Positions 1 to 12,457 of a stretch of DNA of 29,860 bases are shown here, one piece after another. This stretch comes from Plantago elongata (lineage: Eukaryota > Streptophyta > Magnoliopsida > Lamiales > Plantaginaceae). Location: contig JAYMSP010001664.1 of NCBI GenBank assembly GCA_036897095.1, positions 1 through 29,860 of the forward strand, written 5' to 3'. The notes beneath the pieces were generated by a model that worked only from the letters and a program-made list of their open reading frames with translations, did no database searches and was not told the DNA's origin. Every line of letters starts with the position of its first letter. Position 1 is the stretch's first letter. The position numbers and the translations under genes were made by a program.

Positions 1-3000
1 GGCTTTCTTTTATAGTAAGAGGAGCACTAAAATTTTTATTACTAATTTAAAGGTTAAGAGAGAAATGTGGCCCTATATAGTACGCTACCTATAGTGTCGC
101 AATATATTTTATACCACAGGGTAGATTTTTTAAGACATATATTTATTATAATTATCATAAGAACTATCCCTAGCTTTTTGTATAGCTAAATACCAGTCGT
201 CTTTCAGAACTTTTATACAAATATATTTTAGATTTTAAGGTCATCTTATAAATGTTTTTAAATAGCAAATAGGAGATGCTTAAGATTTTATGATTCTATT
301 AGTTTAGAATAGGCTTGTGAAGTTCTCTATGCTATACTATGCTATAAAGGAAAGCACATGAGTCACTCCCATATTATACATATTATAGAGAGTGGAGCTA
401 ACTACATGTATATTATGTAACCCTTTCTTTTCTTAGCTAGGGAAATTTCTTGAAAGGGATAACTCATTGCCTAATATATTCCAGTAATAACCATGAAACT
501 ATATTACTCTTTTCTTAAGCTATTAAAGCTGCCTTTCAGTAATAGGGGGAGTACTTAAAACTATAAACTACAAGGGTAATTAATAAATATAGTATCTGCG
601 GAGGGTCTTCCCTCAAATATAGCATAAAGTAGAATTATGAAATTATGCCTTATTAAATAAGTATTCTAATATAAACGTATACATATCACGCATGTAAGTA
701 TTCTCCCTAACACCCTATTAAAAAATAATAGCTAGTACTTAGTAAGCGCCCCTTTTATATAACATAAACATATGCACATGTAAGTCCTATTTATCCCTGC
801 GTAATTATAAAAATAGGTAAGTTATTCTCTTTTATAAATGACCCATACCTTGTAAATGCCTTGTAAATGAAAGTAATACACTATTTTATTTAGGAGAGAT
901 TCTTCCATAAATAATAATTATGCTAACTTAATAAATATAAATAATGGAGTAATAGAATACTTAAATATCAAGATGCATAAGTAGCTCTCTTTTACAATAT
1001 AATTCCCTAGTTTCTCTTTATAGTAGAGACTATTCTTATTACTAGTATTTTTATAAAAGATAAATTGAATAGATTCCTGGAGAGGCTACTTTATAATGGT
1101 ATCCTCACACTATCTGTTCCTCTGTTATAGATTATTTTATTAATACGTAAAATTATTATATAGTGCTTTTATTTTTAACAAAGAGTTAGACCTTGAATAG
1201 CAGCATAGTAAAAGAATACTCTAGCAAAATGATTGAGAAAAGAAGGCTTTATACCCAGCCATTTTTCTTAAGCGAAAGAATTGAAAAGAAAGTCTATTAG
1301 TTATATACCCTTATAAAAGGAGGCTAGTACAGTAATTCCTCTTATTCTTATCTTCAGTAAATAATTTAACATATTAAAAGGGAGGATCTCTCACTTAACT
1401 TAACTATATAATCGAGCTTATACTAGGAAATATATCTTATACTAAAATTCTATTAATTAAGAGATTCTTGGTAAACAATTAGGTTTAGTACTCTTGTAGA
1501 ATATGTAAATTATAGTAATTTTATTTTAGAGGCGTAGTAGGTATATATTACGCGAGTCATTTATCAGTATAAGATGAAAGGGTGGAGCTATACTCTCTAA
1601 GTCAGGAAACTCATCTGATGTTATAAACTCATTATGTTCTAAAGTATAAAGAAGTAAACTTTTAAGTACTAATAGATGCGTGGGGAAATAATCTATTCTC
1701 CCTTGTACTAAAAAAATATTTTTAAAAGGACTCGGGAAATACCTATTAATTTAAGTCTATTATTAAGACCTAACTAAGTAAGATACCCGATAGAGTTGCG
1801 TAATATATTTTTTATATACACCTATAATTTAATAACCTTTATTAAAAGAGTACTCTCCAGTCATTTAGGCAAGGTTTGTATCTCTTTTAAGGACTTTCAA
1901 TAAACTAGGTGGAGGAAGAAGGAATTATTCTAACTTATTAGTAATAAAGTATAGTTTTAAGGTAGATTAAGTACCCCAATATTGGTATAATGGGAGAGCT
2001 TATACTTAATTATAAGGAACTCTATAGAAGAAATGGTAAAACTTATTGCTTTATATAAATAATAGCGCTCTATTAGAGTAAGTTATAGTACTCTCCCTTT
2101 TGTATAGAAGAGTATCTTAGAGATGAGAGTACTTTCCATCATGTTTAATAATTTTTAGTTTGTAGCTTATGCATAATAGAAATAAGTATGTACCCCTTAA
2201 GCCATTAAAAATCTAGTAATAATATAAAAAAATACAAGTAAGCTCTAGTACATACTTATTTCTATTATTTATTGCTTGACTTAAGTAAAAAGAACGAAAT
2301 ATACTCTACATAAAGGACTCTTGTATATTCGCAGGTTGAAGCAATACTTAAAGCAGTATACTGGGGAATACGTAAGAAATCTTCTTTACTCATATATTTA
2401 TATGAATAGGTAATAGGGCAGAGGAGTTACACTCCATCTCTATAAAGAGATAAGTGCTATTTATCAAAGTATAAGTATATTTAACTCTCTTAAGTAAAGG
2501 TGTTTCTAGCTCTTGTAAAGGGTAAGAGTAGTCCTTCTTTAATAACTAAGCAAGCCCATATTTATTTTTTTTTAGTAAAAGATATCTCCCTATTTAATCG
2601 CGTTATTATAGCTTTTATAAAAAAATCTAAGAACCTACTCTAGAGGCATACTTTATAGTGACAAACTCTCGTAATTAAAAGGCAGGAAATCTCTCTCACA
2701 CTTTAAAGACTTCATAACTCAAGAGTTTATCAATAAATCTTTACATAATTATATACTAAGCCTTGACCTATACAAGCAGGTGTTTAAAGAGTTTCTTACA
2801 CAAAGCTATAATTTATACAGTAAGGGATACAAGAAATAAAGTACACTTGAGTCTTTAATAGTATATAAAAAGTAGCAACTCTTATAGGTAAGGGTAAATA
2901 TATTCTAGAGCATAACATCTAAGGGAGTGCCTATCTTTATACCTTAATTATGAAGTCATCTTTTGTAAGGAGTGTGTTATTTATTACATAAAGTTGTAGC

Positions 3001-4700
3001 TAATTATAAATAAAGAGGGGGTTTTCTTACCCAATTAAATATAGTATTAGGATTAATTATTATTATAAGAGTAAGTACCCACTACCACATCTTATAGTAA
3101 TAACAAGTGTGCCATTTTGCTTTATTAAAGAGCTGCTTAGACTTATGCGTACTTTTATGGCTTAATCAAGCAACTCGAATCTATTTTATAAATGTATTTT
3201 TATCTAAACTACTCCTCTATAAGAGTAAAATAATTCTACTCTATAAAGTGCTTGGATAAGAAATATAGCTGTGTGAAGGACTATACCCTTTATTTGGGTC
3301 CATACACTTAGTATAAGAAATAGAGAAATACCTAATCTCTTACATATAAAGGTTTTTGCTTGGAAAACTCGCACTTAATTATATTTATATCCTAGACTCA
3401 ATTATAAATATAAAAGGGAGATTTACGCTAGAGTACTTTCTCCTTACTAAAGTATAAAAACTCTATGAGACAAATGGTACCTTTAATGCCTTAATTATGT
3501 TATAAAATATTATACAAGAGAAGTAAGCGTACGAGTAATAACAAAAAATCTGGGTATGTCTTAAAATAAGTCTTGCCGAATTCTAAAAAAGTATGTAAGA
3601 GGGACGCTCCATTATTACCTTTCATTAATAATATAACATACTTGCCTTTATATCTAATTATTTTAAGTACTTTTTTATGTTATTACATGATTAAAGTCTA
3701 GCTCTTTTCAAATATCAAATCTAAATGTACTGGAGACAATACTCTCTTTTCTTCCGTAGCATCCAGGTATTTACTCTCTATATACTTTCTTAATAATTTA
3801 AGTCTAAACTATAACAGAGTAAGATATAATATAAGATAGGCTTGCCTAGGAAACGCTTGTTACTTTACAACTATACGTACCAATAGACTAATAAAGGGTA
3901 ACTGCTGGGGTAACTTATACGATAATAAGTGCGCCCTAATAACTTAATTATAAGAGGGGGTGTTTAGTAAATACTAGCTTACTTTTTTATTAGTGAGAGA
4001 TATTTTCTAGCGTAATTTAGGTATGATTATTTATCAACTATATATTAGTACTTAGGACACCCTAGACACAAGGTGTAGCTATTTATTTTCAGATTTTAAT
4101 TATTAAATAATTATTAAGCACAAGGGACTTACTCTATCGGTAATAGTATCTTTAAAGTATTTATCATAGCGGTTCTTCTTATATCATAAATAAATAAAAG
4201 AAATAGTAAGCCCCAAATATAATTGTATAAGTAAATTACGCGCTTATCCTTACTAAAAAAGTTAGTGATAAAGTTCTATGTACCCCAAAGGAAAGGATTC
4301 TATCTATTTAGTAGTATAATATTATGTATTAAGTTTTAACTATTTTATAAAAGTAATAGGATTACTGAGGGCTCTATAACTTAGGAGTACTAATTTAAGG
4401 CAAATAATTTTCATGAGCAAGCTCTCTTTAACAAAATGTGTAGGCCAAGATATACTCCTCTTATCTTAGCTGATTCCCTAAGCCTGCATTATCAAAGTCT
4501 AATACTAGGATAGAGAGCTCCCTTGTAATAAACTAAATATAGACTCTTTTAAAATACCCTATGAACTTTATTTGGCAAGTGTATAATACCTTAATGCTTT
4601 CGTTTTTTTATAGAGTACTTACTAAGGTATTCTATAGCAAGAGGACATAGAACCCTCTTTCTTTAACCCACAAAGGCCCATTTAAATAATTTAGTGGGAG
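1..4700. repeat. RIP-like, TpA-rich degenerate repeat block (left)
   Basis: Sampled lines run at about 25-30% GC with TpA well above ApT and very few CpA or TpG. For example, bases 1-60 hold about 9 TpA, 3 ApT, 1 CpA and 0 TpG. This is the known signature of RIP on repeated DNA in Pezizomycotina fungi. Remaining C and G cluster in short pyrimidine or purine words such as ctct, ccctt, gagag and aaggg, and stops are dense in all frames. No gene or domain can be read. The ancestral repeats are presumably transposable elements, but the family cannot be named from the sequence. Apart from the inverted repeat at 2173-2268, nothing discrete was found. The right edge is approximate: CpA and TpG reappear around 4700-4735. 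Confidence 0.6.
2173..2268. repeat. Perfect 21-bp inverted repeat with 54-bp spacer
   Basis: The arm at 2173-2193 (beginning ataatagaaataag) is the exact reverse complement of 2248-2268 (ending cttatttctattat). Pairing stops at both ends of the arms (2172 against 2269, and 2194 against 2247). The 54-bp spacer is AT-rich and noncoding. A 21-bp perfect match this close is very unlikely by chance even in AT-rich DNA. It could be a miniature inverted-repeat element of 96 bp, a small palindromic remnant, or a hairpin-forming site. No clear target-site duplication is seen beside the arms. The arms match perfectly inside heavily mutated DNA, which suggests later origin or copy correction. Confidence 0.8.
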
Positions 4701-4740
4701 ACTTCAAAGAGTTGGAACACAGTGCAGAGGTTTAGTTAGT

Positions 4741-4752
4741 AAAAAAAAAAAA
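4741..4752 (+). repeat. A12 tract at the left edge of the 9-kb segment
   Basis: Twelve consecutive A residues lie close to the point where the RIP-like texture gives way to sequence with normal CpA and TpG levels (cacagtgcag at about 4718-4727). It could be the 3' tail of a retroposed sequence lying to the left, or a simple homopolymer. No LINE or SINE body could be recognised beside it, so the tail idea is inference only. Confidence 0.5.
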
Positions 4753-6432
4753 GAAATATTACTTGGTAGGTTGGCACTAAGTAAATATAAGTAGGAAGTA
4801 CCTAAACGCGATGATGAACACAGATAAAAAGTATGGACAGCAAGAAAGAAATCGTGGGAATTCTTCTTAGATGAAAAGATTCTGTTAATTGATCTTGCGT
4901 GCCTAGAAAAAAATAACCAGAAAATACATTCTTTAACTACCTTTTTGTTTTGGGGGTGTACGTATTGCAGATCAGTGAAAAAGAGGTGTCCTTAGAAATG
5001 GCGAGCTTAGTAACGATATTTGGAGTCATAAGAATGTGAAATATTTACCGGTTACATCCATATTATTAGTTGTACTTTCTATGTTACCTTTTGTGCGTTT
5101 ATTAAGTCTTCTTACTAGAAACTTTGTACAGTAACGCTGTTTTCGTAACAAGTATGGCTATGCATCTAATATCACACTAGATACACTTGTTTATATTATA
5201 GTTCTCTAAATGAAATAATAAGGTACGTACGTTTTGTGGACTAAATGAACTTTCTATATTGTTACTCACCGCCTTTTATGGTTCTGGAGAAATGCTTTAT
5301 GTGCCAAAGACCTCGATCCTTTTTTATTTAATTATTAGTCTTAAACAACCGAATCTCTTCTGGATAGGATAATAGGCCTTGTTTCACAGAACTCAGCTCT
5401 AATCTATTATTATATTACTATTATTAATTTCGTTACATACCCATATAAATAAACACAAAACCACGGTTGGGAAAAGAGCACACAGAAATAGAAAGATTCT
5501 TCTAGGTCAACGTAAATGGCATTTCTAAGTAATAAAAACGCAAATAAAAATTTTTATTCTCGTAAAAAACCAAAGGATTATGCTTATGACTAATTTTCTA
5601 AAAAAAAAGTAAGGCACAAGAAAGAACCCAAGCAAAGACAGACAGAGAGCATAGATGGGTAGTCGAGGGATCAAATACATTATTAAGTCAAATAGAAAAA
5701 CATATAGTAAACAACCGTTACTTGCTACTCATATTTTTCACTTGTATTTATATTAAAATGGAATGTATAAATAAAGATTGGATTTTTACATGAAATTAGG
5801 AAGCATAGGATTCCCGTTTGAATCTAAATATTCCTTTTATTAATTAACCTAGCCTAGTGAACCCATGTTGACTAATTATCTCCAGAGATTAAGATTAGGA
5901 GAAAATACCTTTTATTAGAATTTATAGTACAATGAATATCCACCAAAGCTCGCAACGAACTCTTTGTTTTTTACTAGGTGGAAGAACGAATACTTCGGAC
6001 AGGACATTCATCCTCTCTTGAGAAATATAAGAACTAAGGGGGAACAAACATATGCTATACCAATAACCCATCATCATACTTCAGAAAAGATCTTAGAGAA
6101 AGATAGAATCGTGAAAGGTGTGTCAACAAAGTTTTAATTAATCAGTAAAGAAAAGGACTTCTAGAATTACCTAATTTTCTTTTTTTGCAATGGAATTTGA
6201 AAATCCCACCAATGACAGCTTAGCTTACATTCAGAATATAAGAAAAGAGTAATAAATATTATACATGCATAGAAAAGCACAAGGATCCGCTAGTTCTGTG
6301 TGCAGAGAAATCTCACACCAGGAAAGAAAGGAACATGCGAGAGGCACTTATCTAAAAAAAAGAGGTATGAGTCCCTTAGCGGACTACAAATTCATTTTCC
6401 AATTTCTGCAATCGATGTAAGTTAACAAGATC

Positions 6433-6459
6433 ACCATGTTTAACTATTTGTAACATGGT
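6433..6459. repeat. Small hairpin, 8-bp stem and 11-nt loop
   Basis: The arm accatgtt at 6433-6440 is the exact reverse complement of aacatggt at 6452-6459, giving an 8-bp perfect stem. A stem this short is expected by chance several times in 30 kb, so it is recorded as structure only and no function is claimed. Confidence 0.4.
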
Positions 6460-7262
6460 AACACAAAGAACCTCCTCTCAAACTTTTCTAAGCATTATCT
6501 ATACTTTTATGGGACAAAACAGGAAATCACTTCAGTTAGATTTCTTTTTTGTCTAGATGCCCCGTTTCCTTGTATATTTTTATTTTAGTTACATGTTTGC
6601 TCTGTGAGTGGGGCTTGCCTCTCTAATTTGTCTACTAATCTTTCCTGGAGCATCCTTCGTTATAGTCCTAAAAGTTACCCTGGAATTCCTTAACTATGTT
6701 ATTCCAATCAACAAGGAGTACTTTTTTGATACGCCCTTTGTTTTTCTATTTTCCGATACAAAGTCACTTTTACACTTTCTTCTATGTACAATACAAAGCC
6801 TTCTAGTAGTTCACCCTTTATGTACATTATCATAATCTTAAGACACACGTTTTTACATTTATTATTTGAAATTGACTAAGATCCTTTTGCCTAAAGTTCC
6901 ATATCTTACTTAGGAAATGGCTTTGTCGTAAATATAGGATGGAGTCCTTTTTCTAAAGTAAGTCTTCTTTGTATATCCTTTCCGGATACAAAAAACAAAT
7001 TCTTATTTCAATCCATAGACTACTAATAGATAAACAATACCAAACTGTTCCGCAGAGATTTCCTTAATCCTACGATTCGGGGAAGACAGAACTAAGAGAT
7101 AGGTAAAAAGAAAAAAGATGTTGGGATCGGAGACGACGACGAGGGTGCATACCTAAACCAAAGCGTTAATTAGAAAAAATGTAAAACCGAAAAAAGTTTT
7201 TATAATATCTTCGCCATAATGATCTTTATAGAAATAACTAGTAAACTAGTAAAAAAATCCTC

Positions 7263-7290
7263 CTCGAAAAGGATCCTCATCCTCTTCGAG
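7263..7290. repeat. Hairpin, 12-bp stem with one mismatch and 4-nt loop
   Basis: Bases 7263-7274 (ctcgaaaaggat) pair with 7279-7290 (atcctcttcgag) at 11 of 12 positions around the loop cctc. It is followed by tttt and preceded by seven A residues, so it resembles a compact stem-loop with a T-run on one side and an A-run on the other. A fungal nuclear genome does not use intrinsic terminators of this kind, so it may be a chance palindrome or the end of a small RNA. No promoter boxes were recognised nearby. Confidence 0.55.
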
Positions 7291-7508
7291 TTTTGTATAA
7301 AGATTGGCACATAGTTTATAAAAATGTATTAATTCCTGTCTTTCTAAGTCATATAAAGCAATTAATTATTGTTCGATTGTGTCAGCGAAACCTCTTTTTT
7401 GAGTTGTAGATACTTTTGACTATAATTTTTACCCTTTTCCTTTGGTGTGTACTCTTTCTCACTCATGCGTAACCTGTATGCATAGAACAATATGTAAAAT
7501 ATTCCGTA

Positions 7509-7523
7509 TTTTTAGGAGATATT
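7509..7523 (+). repeat. 15-nt word repeated at 11056
   Basis: The word tttttaggagatatt occurs exactly at 7509-7523 and again at 11056-11070, and its last ten bases occur a third time at 11231-11240. Another word, ccggatacaaa, is shared by 6982-6992 and 11192-11202, with a near copy at 6753-6762. Flanking bases do not extend the matches. They may be chance matches in AT-rich DNA or the last traces of an old duplication between about 6.7-7.5 kb and 11.0-11.2 kb. Confidence 0.35.
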
Positions 7524-9479
7524 GACACATATAAATAACGGCGTAGTATTAGTCAATCTTTTCATTTCTTGTGGGTCTCCTTAGTAGTTATATGAAAATT
7601 CTGTCATTTATCTACCACTGGATCCTCGCTTTCATTTTGTTTCCTTCACAGCTTCCCGATTTCGTACATAAGACTGAGCGTTGCATAATTAGTCTTAACT
7701 ACGCTTTGAATAACGCCCGGAAAATGCATGTGCACAAACAAAGTAAATGTTGATTGAGGGCTGGTTCGGATATAAAATCTCTTAAAACAAAGACCGTTGC
7801 GATAAATTAAGGAAATTGGAGAACTTACTATAAAAAACGGAGAAAAATACAGCAATAATGATAAGAAGATTTATCTCCAGTTCTCGATGAGCCCAAACAT
7901 TGAAAGTAAAATCCTCTCACTTTACTTTTGTTTGAATTAGTGCAATTATAATTATAACACCTAGGCGCTACCTGCTTTCTTTTAATCACGAAACTGCAAT
8001 TATTTAAAGGTGCGTGCCTAACTCTTCGCTTGGAAAATTTTATTTATTTAGACTTCACAACAAAATTTAGTAAATATTTCTATTTAGATTTTGTAGTTGT
8101 TTGTAAGGTAAGAAAGAAATTATAACAACAAATAAAGTAATCTATGGGTTATCATATAAATAACAAGGAAAAGTGGATAACAATTAATGTATTTCTCTTC
8201 GGTTTCAACTCACCTTATTGATGATGCGCGTGTACAGGCGTTGCATGGTGGTGTAATTTAATTTTCTCCTTCCCTTTTTCTCAATTTGATGCAATTCCAA
8301 TCGATCACTTATCTTCTGCCTCTTTTCGATGAATCTATTTTTTTCCACGATTCTATACCTAGTTTGTCTTTGTGAGTTGACCCATGTGCAATGCAAGGGG
8401 ATCCTCTGTGTTGTCTGTGTTTAATGCTTTGATGAAATAGATTAATTGATAGAAACAAGAGAACGAAGTTACTTATTTTTTCTCTTTCTACTGGAAACAC
8501 GACCGACCCTCAAAATTGTGATGCCGTTCAATTGAATCTTTCCTTTTGCTGCTGTGCTCATAGTTTCTAGTGCTTTGCTCTGTAGCCAGCTTTAGAGCTA
8601 CCTTGCCTTGGTTTATTTTATGTATGGTTTTGCTCCACGAATGTAATGAATTATTTAAAAGATTTATATAAGAATTAAGAATTTAAACTAAGAAGAACAG
8701 CGTAAGGGTTGCTGGAGTATTTAAGTTGTTGAGGAATAATAAATACCTAATGGGGACTCTAATTTTTAGATTATTAGTTGTGATAAGTAAGAATAATTAC
8801 ACACGGCATATCTTGTCAATGTATATTTTTTGTGTTTCTCCTGTATGCGTTATTGTTGGAATAGTTTTTTTACCTTTCCTACAAGAGGAATATTTGCTTA
8901 AGATTTAGTTGTAATTTATGCGTCGATCCTAGTTAGTAGGCTTTCCATCTGTTTCGTCTGATTTTGCCCTATTAACCTTAGATTAGTATGATAAGGGCGA
9001 TTAGATAGGGGTATCTTTCTATTTTTATTAGAGTGGATCTTTTTTAGAAAAATAGCAGAATAGACCTTCTTCCTGAAGATTGATGCCTTGTCACTAGTAT
9101 AATGGAAATTCATTTAGAATAGTACGAATTACGAATACTTGATGAACCAAAGCCATTGTTTTTTAGACCGCAGCTAACTCCTTTACACACGTTTTTGCGT
9201 ATCTATTATAACTCACCACTACACCGTAAATCTTCCGAAAAACTATTCATCGAATCTATTTAGAGGCAGTTTAGAATTCTTGAAAATCGAGTGAAAAAAT
9301 ATGCAAGAAAACGCCTTGTTTAATAACTGCGAGAGTAATGAGAACCCACTGAGAAATCATATGAAAGGGAAGAGGATTAGCCTGCTTAAAAATCTTTCGG
9401 GTTTCATTTTTTAATTGAATCTATGAAGTACATTATTCCATTCAAATACTATAAATTTGGATCCAACAAGTAGCAATAC

Positions 9480-10950
9480 CCACTAAAGACAAAAAGTGCC
9501 AAGTAAAACTCTCGTACAAAGAAAAGAAAAAAACCTTACATGGAATCATACATATAGAGTATAAAATATATATCTTACAAAGCACTCTAGGTCATATATC
9601 ATGTCACGCATTGAAATTTCTAAAAAAAAAGATCCCGGATGTAATATCTAAAATAGATTCATAGCTCTTATAAAACAATTATAAAACAAGTAGAGTGTAG
9701 AATAAAATTCCCTTCAATTATATTTTGTATATTTGTGATCTTTGTTTGCTATTGCTAGAGTAACTAAAGTAAGGTATGTAACGTAAAAGAAAAGAGCGAA
9801 ATAGAAGAGAAGAAAGAATATAGAAAGAATTCCCTTCCTAACTCAATGAATAAGCCTCTAATTCTACTATATATATAATAATACAGTGTATTCCTTAATT
9901 GTATTGTGGCTATTATGCATAGTATCAATAAAAACCATGCCCACAAAAACTAAATCCTCATTAAGAAGATAAATCTAGACCAAAGCTTAAACATCAACAC
10001 CGAGAACCTTCGAGTAAAAAAGTAGATACAAATAATAGAGATGGTTAGAGAACAGATTCCATAGTCAACAAGTATGAATCTTAATATTTTTTAATATAAA
10101 CAACTTTATTTCTCCATACCGAAAAGAAGAGAAAGTACACAAATTTCCAATTCTGTTTTGATTGAGTTACACATCTATTGAAGAAGAAAACCTGTCTGTC
10201 GTCTATCCATTTACCCATATTTGCTTCTCTGGTTGTCCATTTATTAACTAAAAAAATAGAGAAGGATTGCACTTTGCGCTATAACCTAAGAAAAAACGGA
10301 GTTATATACTATGTATGAATGACTATGATGTCTATTGTCTATGACCAAGTCTACTTAAAAAAGCTAAGAGTAAGAGATTGAAAAGAAAGGATTCGTGATA
10401 TCCTTTATTTAGTTTAGAAAGACAACAAAAAAAGAGTTTAAGATTAAGAATCTCTATAATGTGATTGAGTACGTTGTATGTAATTGGATGTAAAAAGAAA
10501 ATAGAAATACACTTGACAGAGATAGAATTCGAAAAAAAGACTCCATCATGACGTTATTATACCAAACAAAAAGCAAATATGAAAAGGAAGAAAGGATTAC
10601 ATTGAATAATAAGATAAGAAAGGTCTATCTACTAATAAAATGGCGAAGGAAAGGTAATACAAAAACAGGGAAACACATCTAATTAATAATGGCTTGTGTA
10701 GGGAAAGATAGATCGATAAATAAACATATTGTATTTACTTCATACATAGCTAATAATGCTCTGATATACATACAACCCTAGTTCTACGCATACTTCCTAA
10801 AAAAACTACCCGAGGAGAAGAAGGACTTTTGCAGAATAAATAACTACATCGAAGGAAACACAGAAATACGTTACTAAAATAAGAATAAGGTATCTTCTTG
10901 GACGGACATGTACTTCCAAAAATTCAGAGGAGAATAGGAAGGACTTAGAC
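9480..10950. other. A-rich (T-poor) strand domain
   Basis: Most lines of this stretch carry many more A than T on the plus strand. Bases 9481-9540 hold about 33 A and 8 T, and 10561-10620 about 34 A and 10 T. Exceptions lie near 9721-9780 and 10141-10240. It contains many purine runs but no credible open frame: the 60- and 63-codon minus-strand frames at 9764-9946 and 10081-10272 look like chance. Strong A over T skew on one strand is typical of a transcribed or replication-polarised segment, but here that is inference. Confidence 0.45.
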
Positions 10951-12400
10951 TATTGCTTATACCTATGTTTTTTTGATTTACGGAATACTTTTTACGAATG
11001 ATTTCTTTTAGATCAAACTCCATTTCGTAGTCATCAATGTTTCTTTAAGTTCTTTTTTTTAGGAGATATTCTATTTCCTAGAACTCGTTTTCTTTTCTAG
11101 ATTTTATCCAAGCAGGAAAAGCAGGTATTCGTAAATCTTGGAGGAAGCGCACAGAATAGTATAAATATTATATATGATATCCGTGTTTGTCCCGGATACA
11201 AATGATTACTACTAAAAGAAAAAGAAATCAAGGAGATATTCAAAGTACAGATTTTAGGTGAGAAATGTACGAAATGTGTACATAGTGTTTCTGAAAATAC
11301 CTGGGGAACAACATTTCTTGTTCTAAGACGAAGCTTCTTTTCATCTACTCAAGTTCTATTACTTTTTTCTAACTATTTCTTTATATAATATTAATATAAC
11401 TCATAATTTCTCTTTTTGCATTACACAAATTAATTCTATAATAAAAAGGGCAAGGCGGAAATCTAGGCGGGTGTTTCTTTCTAAATATTTTCGGACTTTG
11501 TTTTGGTGTAGAGTTCTTGTATAATCCATCTTCCAAATTAGACTGTCATACTCATTTAATTTAAAAAGAACGCTCGATACTTTTCCGCTTTGAGATTTAT
11601 AAGTCTATACCAATAAAAAAATTTAAAGGGAAATCTCTTTCTTAAAGAATGAGTCTATGTTAGATTGAAAAACTAGAGTTCCTAGATCAAAAAGAAAAGG
11701 ATGCTAAGATTTTATTTATATACTGTATTATTAAAGCTGCACATATGTAGTTATTGAACCAGAATGCTTTTCTTTTTTAAAACCTAAGATAGAGTCGTTT
11801 GGTAGAATTATTGTATACCTATGATTAGAATTTGTAGTATCAACTCTTCTCTTATGCCCAGTTGGGTTTTAACTCTATGCACAACAAACACTTTTTAGAC
11901 ATTTTCTTCATCAATGCATTCAGGAAATGTGTTTTATTACTTATTACGACGCAGACTTCTTCTAGTTTTAGTCCTCTCCTCAAAAAACCCTTACCTCTCC
12001 TTTCTTTACTTTATGCTTATTATGGATATTGATCGATTGGGGGAGTTGTTAACTTGGTCGAATGCAATTGATTTTTCTATTGGAACCTGACAACTCCTAT
12101 CATTATATTTTAAAGGCATCTTTTTTATACGCTCTTTTTTTACTTCATAGAGACAAATGTAGAGTAAAAAAAATGAAAGAATATGGATTTTGACTTTTTA
12201 CTATATTCTACGGATACGGGAGAATACACTAATCATCCTTGCTCTTAATTTTAATTTAAGATTTCTTTGTTCCTCCATTGCATCTGCTACTAGTCATTAT
12301 ATATACAATCTACAACTTTTTTCGTCTGTTCTGTTTTTTTGTATCTTCGTTAATTTAATATTTTATCTTTTGTAATTCGGAATTATTAATCTATTTTTCT
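10950..12400. other. T-rich (A-poor) strand domain
   Basis: The skew reverses just after 10950. Bases 11461-11520 hold about 28 T and 9 A, and 12301-12360 about 31 T and 14 A, while a mixed stretch lies at 11101-11160. Pyrimidine runs dominate. The one open frame of note, 12190-12375 on the plus strand (61 codons), is rich in Leu, Phe, Ile and Ser and has no recognisable motif, so it is not called as a gene. Confidence 0.45.
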
Positions 12401-12417
12401 ACCTTCCTTGCCCACCC

Positions 12418-12457
12418 AAGTAAGTAGGTTCTCGGGCGTTGCACCTTTTACTTACTT
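12418..12457. repeat. 9-bp inverted repeat around a GC-rich loop
   Basis: The arm aagtaagta at 12418-12426 is the exact reverse complement of tacttactt at 12449-12457. The 22-nt interior (12427-12448) contains ctcgggcg and is clearly richer in GC than its surroundings. The start of the interior (ggt) can also pair with acc at 12442-12444, giving a nested, bulged stem-loop. It may be a small structured RNA element or a chance palindrome. No flanking promoter elements were recognised. Confidence 0.45.

Noticed and set aside
699-720. ccctaacaccctatt, resembling telomere-type repeats
   Set aside because: It is a single occurrence with no tandem array, so chance is sufficient.
6608-6835. 75-codon frame rich in Leu, Phe and Val, resembling a membrane segment
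   Set aside because: It lies in a T-rich stretch where hydrophobic codons arise automatically. It starts with GTG, has no homologue known to me and no gene context.
8205-8500. Two overlapping 63-codon minus-strand frames
   Set aside because: The products are Lys/Arg/Ile-rich with no domain, and the frames overlap each other. The sequence has a normal ApT excess and few stops by chance.
12190-12375. 61-codon frame with hydrophobic ending
   Set aside because: It is the same T-rich composition effect, with no motif and no supporting structure.
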